The notes under the pieces were generated by a model that was not told the origin of the DNA, ran no database searches, and saw nothing but the letters and a program-made list of their open reading frames with translations. Positions 46,671 to 56,964 of a DNA stretch of 64,000 nt are shown here, piece after piece (position 1 is the stretch's first letter; every line of letters starts with the position of its first letter). The stretch is taken from positions 6,999 to 70,998 of the forward strand of contig CABSLV010000007.1 in assembly GCA_902478645.1 (NCBI GenBank). The letters are read 5' to 3'. Origin of the DNA: an uncultured Flavobacteriales bacterium (GTDB lineage: Bacteria; Bacteroidota; Bacteroidia; Flavobacteriales; UBA1820). A program made the translations under genes and the position numbers.

Positions 46671-48098
46671 TTACAGGATGCCGAAGCCCAGGGAACTGAT
46701 CCCCGTATAGATGCAGCTAACGATCCCCGCCAGCAGCACACCGGCTATACAAACCACCAGGCTCAAAGCCATCGGGCTGTCGGAACGGAAATAAGGGATC
46801 GGATTTTCGTTTTTCTTGATAAACATCGCCTTGACTACCAGCAAATAGTAGTACAGAGAGATCACCGTGTTGATCAAAGCGATGAGCACCAGCACGTAAT
46901 ACCCTTGAGATGCGGCCGCTGCGAAGATAAAGAACTTCGAGAAGAACCCGGCAAAAGGCGGAATACCACCCAGGGAGAACAACGCCAGCATCATCACCAC
47001 CGCCAGACGCGGATTGGTGGAGTACAACCCGTCGTAGTCCGAGATATTGACCTTGCCCGTGCGGGTATCGATGGCCGAGATCACACCGAAGGCTGCCATG
47101 TTGGACAGGACATAGATCAGCACGTAGTACACCAGCGAAGCCATACCTTCCGCATTGCCGCCCATGATACCCAACATGATGTAACCGGCCTGCGAGATGG
47201 ACGAGAAGGCAAAGAAACGCTTGATGTTATTCTGACGGATGGCAAACAGGTTGGCCACGGTAATGGTTACGATGATCAGCCCGTACATCAGGTCTTTCCA
47301 GATGTAAGCCAAGGGAGCGAACACCTTGAACAGCACCAGCATCAGCACAAAGGCAGCCGAGCCCTTCGATACGACCGAAAGATAAGCCGTGGTCGACGTC
47401 GGGGCACCCTGGTAAACGTCGGCCGTCCACAAGTGGAAAGGCACCAGAGAGATCTTGAATCCCAACCCGGCCATGAAGAAGACCAGTCCGGCGATCTGCA
47501 TGGCGGACATGTCGAGCAGGTAAGGCACATCGGCGAAGTAAAGCGTGCCGCACGTGCCGTAGATCATCGAGATACCGTAGAGCAACACCCCGGAGGAAAG
47601 AGCCGCCGTGAGGATGAACTTGGCACCGGCCTCGGCCGAATGATGTTTGTACTTGTCGAACGCTACCAGGCAGGCCAGCGGCACGGATGCCGTCTCCAGA
47701 CCCAGGTAGAGCATCAGGAAGCTGCCCGAGGAGATCATGATGTACATGCCGAAAAGCGTAAAGAGCGTCAGCACGTAATACTCGCCCATCTTGTACTCGC
47801 TCTCCTGCTTTTTGAGCGACTCGCTCACCTGCAGGAACACCAGCAGCGTTCCCAGGCTCAGGATGGCCTTGACCAGCGTACCCATGCGGGTCGTCTGGAA
47901 CATCCCACCGAAAAGTTCGCCTTCCGGCACGGGGAAAAAGCTGCCCGCTACGTGCAGGGCTACCAGCACGAAAGCGACCGTCTGGAAATATTTCCGCCCG
48001 GCGGGTCCGGCCACCAAGTCGTACACCAACAGGATGAGGGTTACCGCCAACAGCGAAATCTCGGGTCTGAGAAGCGTAAGTATGCTATTGAAATCCAT
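46671..48098 (-). CDS. nuoN: NADH-quinone oxidoreductase subunit N
   Basis: A 475-residue, roughly 14-helix inner-membrane antiporter-like subunit of Complex I that helps pump protons. Family marks are [51 protein letters not shown] with the conserved Glu in the fifth helix, [29 protein letters not shown], and [15 protein letters not shown]. It is last in the ten-gene operon and followed by two terminators. Confidence 0.96.
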   Translation of the reverse strand: MDFNSILTLLRPEISLLAVTLILLVYDLVAGPAGRKYFQTVAFVLVALHVAGSFFPVPEGELFGGMFQTTRMGTLVKAILSLGTLLVFLQVSESLKKQESEYKMGEYYVLTLFTLFGMYIMISSGSFLMLYLGLETASVPLACLVAFDKYKHHSAEAGAKFILTAALSSGVLLYGISMIYGTCGTLYFADVPYLLDMSAMQIAGLVFFMAGLGFKISLVPFHLWTADVYQGAPTSTTAYLSVVSKGSAAFVLMLVLFKVFAPLAYIWKDLMYGLIIVTITVANLFAIRQNNIKRFFAFSSISQAGYIMLGIMGGNAEGMASLVYYVLIYVLSNMAAFGVISAIDTRTGKVNISDYDGLYSTNPRLAVVMMLALFSLGGIPPFAGFFSKFFIFAAAASQGYYVLVLIALINTVISLYYYLLVVKAMFIKKNENPIPYFRSDSPMALSLVVCIAGVLLAGIVSCIYTGISSLGFGIL

Positions 48099-48126
48099 TT
48101 GTATTTTCCGGTCTAATTATCCGCCT

Positions 48127-49620
48127 TTATTTTACCAACTGTCCGATGATCGGAGCCACACCTCCGTCTATCATGTTCGAGATCCACAACGGAGCCATAC
48201 CGATGGCTGCGATCACCACGATGAGCGTGATCACCGGCAGACGCTCGTGCCAAACGGCATCCGTGAGGGTGAGGTGGTGTTTGTTCTCCACTTCCCCGTA
48301 GAGTACCTTGCCCACCACGCGCAGGATGTACACCGCCGTAATGACGATCGAGCAGCACGCAATGGCCGTAAATACGCGGTGGAACATATCCGTGTGTTCC
48401 CACGAACCTACGAAGATGGTCATCTCGGCCACAAATCCCGACAAGCCGGGAAGTCCGAGCGAAGCCAGACCCGCTATCACGTAGCACACCGCCAGGAAAG
48501 GCATCACCTTCATCAGGCCGCTCATCTCCCGGATATCGCGCGTATGGGTACGTCCGTAGATCATTCCGATCAGGGCAAAGAAGAGAGCCGTCATCAGACC
48601 GTGCGAAAGCATCTGAAGCACGGCACCCGTCATGGCCGTCTGGTTGATCATCAGGATGGCGAAGAGCACCAAACCGCAGTGGCTCACCGAAGAGTAGGCG
48701 TTGATGTACTTCAGGTCGGTCTGCATGATCGCACCGAATGCCCCGTACACCACACTGATACCCGTAAGGATGATAAAGATCCACGCCAGTTCGTTGGCTG
48801 CCTCGGGCATCAGGAACATCGCTACACGGAAGCAACCGTAACCACCCAGCTTCATCAGCACCCCGGCGTGCATCATCGACACGGCCGTCGGCGCGGAAGC
48901 ATGACCGTCAGGGCTCCATGTATGGAAGGGGAACATCGCTCCCAGCACCCCGAATCCTACGAAGGTCAGCGGGAAGAACAAGCGCTGAGCCGACATCGGG
49001 ATCGTGTATTGCGATATTTCGAGGATGTTCATCGTGTATTGCCCTCCCTCGGGTGCGGAGTGGAAATAGATTCCCAGGATTCCCACCAGCAGGAACGCCG
49101 AACCACCCATGAGCATCAGGGTAAGTTTCATCGCCGCGTACTCCTTGCCGCCCGAACCCCACAGACCGATCAGCAGGTACATCGGGATCAGCGCGATCTC
49201 GTAGAACATGAACATCGTGAACAGGTCGATCGAGATAAAGAACCCGAACACGCCCAGCGAAAGGAGCACCAGCCACATGTAGTATTCCTTGGTCTGGTCC
49301 TTGATGGTCCACGAGGCAAACACACCGGTGAAAAGGATGATGGCCGAAAGCATCAGCATGGCTACCGAAATGCCGTCCACTCCGATGGCGTAATGGATAT
49401 TCAACGGAGCGAACCACAGGATGCTGTCGGTGTACAACATCGGCGCATCGGCTCCCGCCGCCCGATCCGAGAGGAACGATACGGTCAGGTAAATGGCTGT
49501 CGCCAGCACGGCGCTGGCTCCCGTTACGGCCACCGCATGCACCTGTTTGATGCTGCGGCAAAACAACAGCGCCAGGAGCATCAATACCGGTATGACAACA
49601 AAAAGGGAAAGGAAATTCAT
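48127..49620 (-). CDS. nuoM: NADH-quinone oxidoreductase subunit M
   Basis: A 497-residue antiporter-like membrane subunit. Marks include FMFYEIALIPMYLLIGLWG with the key Glu, FHTWSPDGHASAPTAVSMMHAGVLMKLGGYG, and KYINAYSSVSHCGLVLFA. It contributes one proton channel of the membrane arm. It lies 28 bp before nuoN and 32 bp after nuoL. Confidence 0.97.
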   Translation of the reverse strand: MNFLSLFVVIPVLMLLALLFCRSIKQVHAVAVTGASAVLATAIYLTVSFLSDRAAGADAPMLYTDSILWFAPLNIHYAIGVDGISVAMLMLSAIILFTGVFASWTIKDQTKEYYMWLVLLSLGVFGFFISIDLFTMFMFYEIALIPMYLLIGLWGSGGKEYAAMKLTLMLMGGSAFLLVGILGIYFHSAPEGGQYTMNILEISQYTIPMSAQRLFFPLTFVGFGVLGAMFPFHTWSPDGHASAPTAVSMMHAGVLMKLGGYGCFRVAMFLMPEAANELAWIFIILTGISVVYGAFGAIMQTDLKYINAYSSVSHCGLVLFAILMINQTAMTGAVLQMLSHGLMTALFFALIGMIYGRTHTRDIREMSGLMKVMPFLAVCYVIAGLASLGLPGLSGFVAEMTIFVGSWEHTDMFHRVFTAIACCSIVITAVYILRVVGKVLYGEVENKHHLTLTDAVWHERLPVITLIVVIAAIGMAPLWISNMIDGGVAPIIGQLVK

Positions 49621-49652
49621 AGTATTTCTTTTTTATCCGATTCTCAATTCCG

Positions 49653-51563
49653 TTAGATCAGTATGGCGATAATGACCAGCAACAGGGCACCCAGGACGAA
49701 CACATACGCGTACTGCTGTACCTGTCCCGACTGCAGCCCCCGGATGTCGTACGACACGCGATTGGCTCCCCAAGCCAGGAAATTCATAAAGCCATCCACC
49801 ACATGGCGGTCGAACCAAGCGATGCTCTTCGACACACCGTTGAAGATAATGCGCTTGGTGATGAACATGTACACCTCGTCGATATAGAAACGATGGTATG
49901 CCGCACGGGCGAAAGCCGTCATCGACGCCTCGTTCACCGCCGGTTTTTCGTGTTCCTTGAAGTACTTGAACGCCGCGATGCCGATACCCACCACCGCTAC
50001 GCCGATGCTGGCAAAAGCAATGGGCCACGTAGTGTGGATGTGCAGCGTCTGCCCGTCGGCCGAAACGAAATCGCCGAAGGGAATAAAGCCGGCCACGCAC
50101 GTGATCAGCGCCAGGATCGCCAGCGGAACGGTCATCACCGCCGGGGATTCATGAGGCGTATGGTGAGACAGGTCGGTCGGAGTGCTCCAGAAGATACGGA
50201 AGTACAGACGGAACATGTAGAACGCCGTCAGACCGGCCGTGACATACATCCAGGCAAACATCCAAGGGCTGAACATGTAGGTAGCCACCAGGATCTCATC
50301 TTTGGAGAAGAAGCCCGAGAACGGAGGGATTCCCGCAATGGCCAAGCACGCTACCACGAACGTGATGTGCGTAACGGGCATGTACTTGCGCAAACCACCC
50401 ATCTGCGCCATCTCGTTGGAATGCACCGCATGGATCACCGAACCGGCACCCAGGAAGAGCAGTGCCTTGAACATGGCGTGGGTAAACAAGTGCCACATAC
50501 CGGCCGTATAACCCAGAGCGTCGTGCCCGTTCATGCCGGATACGCCCAAAGCAACGATCATAAAGCCGATCTGGGAAATGGTCGAGAAGGCCAGCACGCG
50601 TTTGATATCCGTCTGGAAGCAGGCGATCACCGCGGCAAAGAGCGAAGTGAAAGCACCCACGTAGGCGATGTACGACAACACCTCCGGTGCTGCCTCGATG
50701 TACAGCGGGAACATGCGCGCTACCAGGAACACACCGGCTACCACCATCGTTGCGGCATGGATCAAGGCCGAAACAGGGGTCGGACCTTCCATCGCGTCGG
50801 GCAGCCAGATGTGCAAGGGGAACATTGCCGACTTACCGGCACCGCCGATAAAGATCAGGCTCAAGCCCCAGGCTGCCGCCGAAACACCCAGGAAGCTGGC
50901 TCCGGCTGCCGAAGAAAGTGCCGTGCCGCCCGGAGCGGTCAGGTCGATGAAGTTGAACGACTGGGCATAGAAGGACAATACCAGGATACCCAGCAGGAAG
51001 CCCAGGTCGGCAAAGCGGGTAACGATAAAGGCTTTCTTCGAAGCAGCGATGGCTGCCGGACGGGTGTAGTAAAACCCGATGAGCAGGTACGAGGATACAC
51101 CCACCAACTCCCAGAAGATGTACATCTGGAAAATGTTGGTAGCCACCACCAACCCGAGCATCGAGAAGGAGAACAACGAGAGGAAGGCGTAGTAACGCGC
51201 AAAACCCCGCTCGCCCTTCATGTAACCCAGGCTGTAGAGGTGCACCATCAGCGACACGGTGGTGATCACCACCAGCATCATGCACGAGATGGGATCCAGC
51301 AATACGCCCAGGTCGATGTGCAGGTTTTCGGTAAAACGAAGCCACACCCAGTTGTACTCGGTGATCTTCTGGTAAACGCCGTCGGCGCCTTTTCCATCTA
51401 TGAAGAAGTAATCAAATGCGGCCCAGTATGCCAATACTGTGGTAACGGCCAGTCCCGCCGTACCGATCAGTCCGGCCGAGCGTCCCTTGAGCTGTCCCTG
51501 GAAGAGTCCCAAAAACAGGAACATCACCATGGGAATGAGCAAAACGTATATCGAGTATTCCAT
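49653..51563 (-). CDS. nuoL: NADH-quinone oxidoreductase subunit L
   Basis: A 636-residue subunit, the distal proton pump of the membrane arm. Marks are FWELVGVSSYLLIGFYYTRPAAIAASKKAFIVTRFADLGFLLG, FPLHIWLPDAMEGPTPVSALIHAATMVVAG and RVLAFSTISQIGFMIVALG. The C-terminal part includes the long lateral helix region (about 520-600). Length is standard. It starts 20 bp after nuoK. Confidence 0.97.
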   Translation of the reverse strand: MEYSIYVLLIPMVMFLFLGLFQGQLKGRSAGLIGTAGLAVTTVLAYWAAFDYFFIDGKGADGVYQKITEYNWVWLRFTENLHIDLGVLLDPISCMMLVVITTVSLMVHLYSLGYMKGERGFARYYAFLSLFSFSMLGLVVATNIFQMYIFWELVGVSSYLLIGFYYTRPAAIAASKKAFIVTRFADLGFLLGILVLSFYAQSFNFIDLTAPGGTALSSAAGASFLGVSAAAWGLSLIFIGGAGKSAMFPLHIWLPDAMEGPTPVSALIHAATMVVAGVFLVARMFPLYIEAAPEVLSYIAYVGAFTSLFAAVIACFQTDIKRVLAFSTISQIGFMIVALGVSGMNGHDALGYTAGMWHLFTHAMFKALLFLGAGSVIHAVHSNEMAQMGGLRKYMPVTHITFVVACLAIAGIPPFSGFFSKDEILVATYMFSPWMFAWMYVTAGLTAFYMFRLYFRIFWSTPTDLSHHTPHESPAVMTVPLAILALITCVAGFIPFGDFVSADGQTLHIHTTWPIAFASIGVAVVGIGIAAFKYFKEHEKPAVNEASMTAFARAAYHRFYIDEVYMFITKRIIFNGVSKSIAWFDRHVVDGFMNFLAWGANRVSYDIRGLQSGQVQQYAYVFVLGALLLVIIAILI

Positions 51564-51583
51564 TTTCTTGACGCGGTTTTAGA

Positions 51584-51895
51584 CTAATATTTCATCGAGT
51601 CCATACGGTCCGTCTGGACGCTCTTGAGGTTGCGGTACACGTTGATGATGATGGCGATCGCCACGGCTGTTTCCCCGGCGGCCACCCCGATGACGAACAG
51701 GGTAAAGAAAAAGCCTTCGAGCGCCTCGGGATACAGAAAGCGGTTGAACACCACGAAGTTCACATTGACCGCATTGAGGATCAGCTCCAGCGAAACGAGC
51801 ATGGCCAACAGGTTGCGGCGTGTGATGAAACCGTAAACGCCCGCGAAGAACATCACGGCTCCTACGAGCAGGTAAAATTCCATTGGTATTTCCAT
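51584..51895 (-). CDS. nuoK: NADH-quinone oxidoreductase subunit K
   Basis: A 103-residue subunit with three helices. MEIPMEFYLLVGAVMFFAGVYGFITRRNLLAMLVSLELILNAVNVNFV contains the conserved MLVSLELILNA helix with its Glu. I start at the ATG 51893-51895; an in-frame ATG at 51914-51916 would extend it into nuoJ. The gap to nuoJ is 4 bp. Confidence 0.95.
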   Translation of the reverse strand: MEIPMEFYLLVGAVMFFAGVYGFITRRNLLAMLVSLELILNAVNVNFVVFNRFLYPEALEGFFFTLFVIGVAAGETAVAIAIIINVYRNLKSVQTDRMDSMKY

Positions 51896-51899
51896 TGTC

Positions 51900-52415
51900 C
51901 TATCGTTTTCTTGCAATTAATATTCCGCCGATGATGCAAGCCAGCAAAAAGACGCTGATCACTTCGAAAGGCAGCAGATAACCGTACTTGTAAGGACTCA
52001 TCAGCATCTGTCCCACCACATTCATATCGGGATCCGTTCCCCAGACCACCGACGGGGCGAAACGCTCGGAAAAGATGAGCCATCCGCAAACCACCAGGCC
52101 CACCAGCGCCCCGATCAGGGCCGGCACCACCTTTTTGGTTTCCGGTTTTTCGGTCTTTTCGCCGACCCCGCTGGTAAGCAGGATCGAGAATACGTACAAC
52201 ACGATGATACCGCCAGCGTAAATAGTCAGCTGCACCGCACCGAGGAACTGGTAATCCAACTGGAAGTACAGACCTGCCGTAGCAAAGAGTACGAACAGCA
52301 GGTACGTTACCGCACGCAGGATGCGCCGCGAAGTAACCGCCAGAAAGGAGAACACGACTATGATCAGCGCCAGGACGGCAAATACGATCAATCCGGATGT
52401 TATTTCCATTGTCAT
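51900..52415 (-). CDS. nuoJ: NADH-quinone oxidoreductase subunit J
   Basis: A 171-residue membrane subunit with five hydrophobic helices. The conserved block is RAVTYLLFVLFATAGLYFQLDYQFLGAVQLTIYAGGIIVLYVFSILLTSG. The first ATG overlaps the nuoI stop (TGATG, one base shared). A second ATG two codons in is also possible. The loop with KTEKPETKK is a soluble insertion. Confidence 0.95.
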   Translation of the reverse strand: MTMEITSGLIVFAVLALIIVVFSFLAVTSRRILRAVTYLLFVLFATAGLYFQLDYQFLGAVQLTIYAGGIIVLYVFSILLTSGVGEKTEKPETKKVVPALIGALVGLVVCGWLIFSERFAPSVVWGTDPDMNVVGQMLMSPYKYGYLLPFEVISVFLLACIIGGILIARKR

Positions 52416-52936
52416 CAGTTATTTTCCTGTTGTTTTTCTTCTGTCTTTGCCGCAGCGCTTTCGGGGGCTGCTTCAGCCGGTTTGGGAGCGACCACCGGAT
52501 CGAGGCGCAGCACGAGTTTGGTGCGGTTGAACACCGCATTCTCGAACGTATTGCGGAATTCGATGGCATTGTGCGGACAACTGTTCACACAAAGCTGGCA
52601 ATAGGTGCAACTGCCCAGGTCGTAGATATACTCGTCGAGGACTTTCTTGGGTTTTCCGGTAGCCGGATTTACCTCCATGCGGGTCTTGACCGTAATGGTG
52701 CCGTTGGGGCAGGCATTCTGGCAAATCCCGCAGCCGATACAACGGCTGGGGCCATCCTCGTTCAGGGGCATGTACAATTCGCCGCGAAAACGTTTGGCGA
52801 TCTGGAGCGTAGCCCGGTTTTCAGGATACTGGTCGGTGGTGTTCTTTTGCAGGAACACCTTCATCGTGGTCTTCAGACCGGTGCACAACGAACCGATCCC
52901 CCGGCAAATAGAACCTATGTAATTAACGAAACCCAT
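52415..52936 (-). CDS. nuoI: NADH-quinone oxidoreductase subunit I (2x 4Fe-4S)
   Basis: A 173-residue ferredoxin-like subunit at the membrane interface. The two cluster motifs are CIGCGICQNACP (about 67-78) and CTYCQLCVNSCP (about 110-121). After the family core, about 30 residues of Pro/Ala/Glu-rich tail (PVVAPKPAEAAPESAAAK) form an extra, probably disordered extension. In this NuoEFG-less complex, NuoI is the likely entry point for electrons from ferredoxin or another donor. Confidence 0.96.
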   Translation of the reverse strand: MGFVNYIGSICRGIGSLCTGLKTTMKVFLQKNTTDQYPENRATLQIAKRFRGELYMPLNEDGPSRCIGCGICQNACPNGTITVKTRMEVNPATGKPKKVLDEYIYDLGSCTYCQLCVNSCPHNAIEFRNTFENAVFNRTKLVLRLDPVVAPKPAEAAPESAAAKTEEKQQENN

Positions 52937-52960
52937 TTCTTCTCTGTCTTTATCTTAAAC

Positions 52961-54037
52961 TTAGAAATGCAAACCGAATATCACCACGATGGCCATCAGC
53001 ATCAGGTTGACCAAACCGATGGGCAAAAGGTATTTCCACTCCAGAGCCAGGATCTGGTCCACACGCAGACGCGGGAACGTCCACTTGAACCACATCAGCA
53101 CGAAGATCAAAAAGAACGTCTTGCCGAAGAACCATACCACCGAAGGGATGTAGTCCATCACGGCGTTGAAACCGTCCAGCCCGCTGATGTGCAAAGGCAT
53201 CCATCCGCCCAGGAAGATCGTCGCAGCCACAGCCGCTACGATAAACAGGTTGAGATACTCGGCCAGGTAGAAGAAACCGAACTGAATACCGGAATATTCG
53301 GTGTGGTAACCGGCCGTCAGCTCACTCTCGGCTTCGGGCAAGTCGAACGGTCCGCGGTTGGTCTCGGCATTGCCGGCGATCAGGTAGATGATGAAAGCGA
53401 TCACCGCCGGAATATGTCCCTTGAAGATGAACCAGCCGTCGGCCTGCTCGGCCACGATGGTCGAGAGCTGCATGCTGCCGCACAGGATGACCATCGTCAG
53501 GATGGACAAGGTAACGGACAACTCATAGCTGATCATCTGCGCACCGCTTCGCATGGCGCCGATCAGGGAAAACTTGTTGTTGGACGACCAACCGGCCAGC
53601 AGGATACCCAGCACCCCGATGGCCGAAACGGACAGCAGGAAGAAGATACCGATGTTGAAATCCAACACCTGGAGTCCGCGTCCGAAAGGCAGGTTGCTGA
53701 AGGCCAGCACCGAGGCCACGATAACGATAAAGGGCGCCAGAATGAACAGGAAGCGGTCGGAACGGTCGATGAAGATCAGTTCCTTGATAAGCATCTTGAT
53801 CATATCGGCCACACTCTGGATCGTTCCCTTGGGTCCTACCCGGTTCGGCCCGATACGGCACTGGAACTTTCCGCACACGCGGCGCTCCATGTAGATCAGG
53901 ATCAGGGCGATCACCGCGTAGAGTGCCAGAATGGCCGCGCCGATCAGGATAAATTCGATGGCCAGCGCCGCCCACGAAGGCATTGCAGCGCGCAGCGTTT
54001 CGTCTATCCAACCAGTGACTATTGAAAAATCGAACAT
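52961..54037 (-). CDS. nuoH: NADH-quinone oxidoreductase subunit H
   Basis: A 358-residue, eight-helix membrane subunit forming part of the quinone chamber. Marks are [38 protein letters not shown] and [31 protein letters not shown], both with the acidic residues of the E-channel, and [15 protein letters not shown]. It starts 38 bp after nuoCD and precedes nuoI by 24 bp. Confidence 0.97.
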   Translation of the reverse strand: MFDFSIVTGWIDETLRAAMPSWAALAIEFILIGAAILALYAVIALILIYMERRVCGKFQCRIGPNRVGPKGTIQSVADMIKMLIKELIFIDRSDRFLFILAPFIVIVASVLAFSNLPFGRGLQVLDFNIGIFFLLSVSAIGVLGILLAGWSSNNKFSLIGAMRSGAQMISYELSVTLSILTMVILCGSMQLSTIVAEQADGWFIFKGHIPAVIAFIIYLIAGNAETNRGPFDLPEAESELTAGYHTEYSGIQFGFFYLAEYLNLFIVAAVAATIFLGGWMPLHISGLDGFNAVMDYIPSVVWFFGKTFFLIFVLMWFKWTFPRLRVDQILALEWKYLLPIGLVNLMLMAIVVIFGLHF

Positions 54038-54075
54038 ATCGCTTTCTATTTGTTTTTGTTTCCTTGATTATTGCG

Positions 54076-55707
54076 TTAGCGGTCGATGTCCGGGACGATG
54101 TAGTCCAGCGAAGCTCCGATGGCGATCAGGTCGGCGATCTTGTGTCCACGGGAGAGTTGATCGACTACCGAGATCTGCGGCAGACCGGTCGAGCGGAACT
54201 TCAGGCGGTAAGGATACTTGTCCCCGCGGGATTCGATATACACCCCGAAATCGCCGCGTGCAGCCTCCACATGGGAGTAGTACTCGCCTTCCGGCAACTT
54301 GATCACCGGCTTGGTCTTGACCTGGATGTCTCCCTCCGGAATGTTGTCGATGAGCTGTTCGATGATATGGAGCGACTCGTAGATCTCGTCCATACGCGCC
54401 ATGTAGCGGTCGAACACATCGCCACCGTGGTAGATCACCTGTTTGAAATCCACCTTGTCGTACATCGCATACGGATCGGTCTTGCGCACGTCGCACGCCC
54501 AACCGGAAGCACGGCCCGAAGGACCGGATACTCCGTACGAAATGGCCGTCTCCTTGGGCAGGACACCGATGCCCTTCATACGGTTCTGAGCGATGATATT
54601 GCCGGTAAAGACATTGTGATAGTCCGGCAGTACGGTCGGCAGGTATTTGAGGAACTTCTTGACTTCCTTGACAAAATCGGGATGCAGGTCGGCCTGCACG
54701 CCGCCGATGGTGTAGTAGTTCTGGATCAGACGGCCGCCCGTGGTTGCCTCGAAGATATCGAGAATCTTTTCGCGGTCGCGGAAACCGTAGAAGAAAGCCG
54801 TCAGTGCGCCGAAGTCCATGCAGAAGGTCGCATAGAACAACAAGTGCGAATCGATGCGCTGCAACTCGTCCATGATGGTGCGGATGTACTTCACCCGATC
54901 CGACACCTCGATACCCATCGCCTTTTCGATGCAGTTGCACAAGGCATGGCGGTTCATGTGCGCCGAAAGATAGTCCAGACGGTCGGTAAAGGCCAAAGTC
55001 TGGGGATAGGTCTTCGACTCGCTCAGTTTTTCGATCCCGCGGTGGATGTACCCGCAGTTCGGGTCGATCTTGCGGATGATCTCACCGTCGAGCGACACGC
55101 GGAAATGCAACACCCCGTGCGTAGCCGGGTGCTGAGGCCCGATATTGACCACGTATTCTTCCTTGGAGAAAATAGTGTGGGGCACGGCCTTGAGTGTACC
55201 GTCCGCTTGCACCTGATATCCGACGGTTTCGTCCACGCCGTCTTCCACATGGAGGTTCAACTCCTTGTTGGCGTTCATGTCGTAGTCCTTGCGCAAAGGA
55301 TATCCGACAAAGTCCCGACGCAGGTACAGACGACGCATGTCCTGGTGTCCGGCAAATTTGACGCCGAAATAGTCGTACACCTCGCGTTCGTTGAGTTCCG
55401 CCGTGCCCCAGATGTCACTCACGGTAGGCAGCATGGGGTTTTCCCGGTCGGTAGTAAAGGTCTTGAGCACCACCCAGTGGTTGTGTACCGAGGAAGTAAG
55501 GTGGTACACCACGCCCAATCCTACCTCGGGACCTTCGTCCACTCCGGTGAGGCTCACCAGATAGTCGAACGCCATCTCGGAGTCGTCCTTGAGCATACGG
55601 GCTACTTCGCGCAGTTTGTCCGAGGGGACGGTGAAGGTGGGATACTGCCCTTCCTTGTATGCCGCATCGGGGGCAAGGGCTGTTATTTTTTCTTGTATTG
55701 CGCTCAT
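54076..55707 (-). CDS. nuoCD: NADH-quinone oxidoreductase fused subunit C/D
   Basis: A 543-residue fusion. Residues about 1-165 form the NuoC (30 kDa) domain with DIWGTAELNEREVYDYFGVKFAGHQDMRRLYLRRDFVGYPLRKDY. A linker of about 20 residues leads to the NuoD (49 kDa) domain with NIGPQHPATHGVLHFRVSLDGE, which carries the quinone-site His of the TGV loop, and the C-terminal ISVVDQLSRGHKIADLIAIGASLDYIVPDIDR. The order nuoA-B-CD-H without EFG is standard for Bacteroidales. Confidence 0.97.
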   Translation of the reverse strand: MSAIQEKITALAPDAAYKEGQYPTFTVPSDKLREVARMLKDDSEMAFDYLVSLTGVDEGPEVGLGVVYHLTSSVHNHWVVLKTFTTDRENPMLPTVSDIWGTAELNEREVYDYFGVKFAGHQDMRRLYLRRDFVGYPLRKDYDMNANKELNLHVEDGVDETVGYQVQADGTLKAVPHTIFSKEEYVVNIGPQHPATHGVLHFRVSLDGEIIRKIDPNCGYIHRGIEKLSESKTYPQTLAFTDRLDYLSAHMNRHALCNCIEKAMGIEVSDRVKYIRTIMDELQRIDSHLLFYATFCMDFGALTAFFYGFRDREKILDIFEATTGGRLIQNYYTIGGVQADLHPDFVKEVKKFLKYLPTVLPDYHNVFTGNIIAQNRMKGIGVLPKETAISYGVSGPSGRASGWACDVRKTDPYAMYDKVDFKQVIYHGGDVFDRYMARMDEIYESLHIIEQLIDNIPEGDIQVKTKPVIKLPEGEYYSHVEAARGDFGVYIESRGDKYPYRLKFRSTGLPQISVVDQLSRGHKIADLIAIGASLDYIVPDIDR

Positions 55708-55738
55708 AAAACTGTCTTCTTTTATACGATTACAGGCA

Positions 55739-56341
55739 TCAGTCCTTGTCTTCGACCAGATCGGCCGGTTTTTCCTGATGGGCGCCGGCGCCGTGCTTGC
55801 CGAAATACCGCTCGGCTTTTACCTTGCGCTGGAGCTGCATCATCCCATAGAGGAATGCCTCCGGACGGGGCGGGCAGCCGGGAATGAACACATCCACCGG
55901 AACGATCTTGTCGATGCCTTCCACCACGTGGTACGAACCCTTGAACGGACCTCCCGATATGGTACATCCGCCCACGGCGATGACGTATTTCGGTTCGGCC
56001 AACTGGTCGTACAGACGGCGGAACACCGGGGCCATCTTGGGAACGATGGTACCGGCCACGACCATCATATCGGCCTGACGCGGACTGGCACGTGCTACCT
56101 CGAAACCGAAACGCGCCATATCGTGGCGAGCGGCTCCGACGGCCATGAATTCGATACCGCAGCAGCTGGTAGCGAACGTAAGGGGCCAAAGCGAATTGGA
56201 GCGTCCCCAGTTGATCACATCGTCGGCCAGACCGACGAATACGTTGGCCTTGCCGTCCTTGTTTATCTCCTTTACGAGCTCCTCGAGGCTTTCATTGTCC
56301 TTGAAATCCTCGTATTCCATCGATTTGATTTTTATTTCCAT
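55739..56341 (-). CDS. nuoB: NADH-quinone oxidoreductase subunit B (N2 cluster)
   Basis: A 200-residue subunit carrying the terminal 4Fe-4S cluster N2. The cluster ligands are in [20 protein letters not shown] (two adjacent Cys), VGGCTISGG and [11 protein letters not shown] start at [20 protein letters not shown] (ATG 56339-56341), which overlaps the end of nuoA by 10 bp, because the family in Bacteroidales begins this way; ATG 56318-56320 is the alternative. Confidence 0.96.
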   Translation of the reverse strand: MEIKIKSMEYEDFKDNESLEELVKEINKDGKANVFVGLADDVINWGRSNSLWPLTFATSCCGIEFMAVGAARHDMARFGFEVARASPRQADMMVVAGTIVPKMAPVFRRLYDQLAEPKYVIAVGGCTISGGPFKGSYHVVEGIDKIVPVDVFIPGCPPRPEAFLYGMMQLQRKVKAERYFGKHGAGAHQEKPADLVEDKD

Positions 56342-56682
56342 TGCAATGCTCCTTTTCTCCATGCGTATGCCAGACCGAGTACCAGTACCAGCATAAAGAA
56401 CAATACGTTTACCAGAGCCATTACGCCGAGTTCTTGCACAGCCACTGCCCAGGGGAACAGGAACACAGCTTCCACATCGAACATCAGGAACAAAATGGCG
56501 AAAAGATAGTAACCTACCTTGAACTGCATCCAGGACGTCCCCCGGGTAGGCACACCGCACTCGTACGGAAGTCCCTTCTGCCGGTTGTAGGAGCGGGGAG
56601 CGATGAGCCACGCAATGGTCAATGCGGCGCTCACCAACACCAATGCAGTAAAAAATACTACAATAAGCAGCGTAGAATTCAT
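56332..56682 (-). CDS. nuoA: NADH-quinone oxidoreductase subunit A
   Basis: A 116-residue, three-helix membrane subunit. [29 protein letters not shown] is the first helix; then come [44 protein letters not shown] with the loop Cys and the conserved FDVE acidic pair. The start at ATG 56680-56682 matches the family; a further 16 upstream codons do not. It is the first gene of the operon, with a leader of about 165 nt. Confidence 0.96.
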   Translation of the reverse strand: MNSTLLIVVFFTALVLVSAALTIAWLIAPRSYNRQKGLPYECGVPTRGTSWMQFKVGYYLFAILFLMFDVEAVFLFPWAVAVQELGVMALVNVLFFMLVLVLGLAYAWRKGALQWK

Positions 56683-56851
56683 ATATAAAAGCGTTTGTTT
56701 TTCCCCTGAAAACAGCATCATGCCCCACAAAACACTTCACGGCCAGGCCTTACGCGCCTTCTTCCCGCTTCATCCCCCCTCTTCTTTTCTCTCCACCCCC
56801 ATTTTCCTTCCTCTTCTCCGCGCGAAAAACAGCCTACGATGCAGGGCGCTG

Positions 56852-56880
56852 CAAAGGTACGTAAATAAATGAAATACAAA
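56852..56880 (-). promoter_or_regulatory. Promoter of the nuo operon
   Basis: Minus-strand TACCTTTG (56852-56859) is a perfect -7. TTTG (56877-56880) lies 17 bp upstream, slightly short of the usual 19-21. It abuts the gltX terminator. Confidence 0.65.
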
Positions 56881-56910
56881 AACCCGAATCGGCAAAAAAC
56901 CGTTCGGGTT
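56881..56910 (-). terminator. Terminator of gltX
   Basis: Arms aacccgaatcgg (56881-56892) and ccgttcgggtt (56900-56910) pair with one bulged T. On the minus strand GTTTTTGTATTT follows. Confidence 0.85.
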
Positions 56911-56964
56911 CGAAGCCCTCTTTCCAGAGGCCGCTATTGTTATTTTCACATCTTGTTCTCCGCC

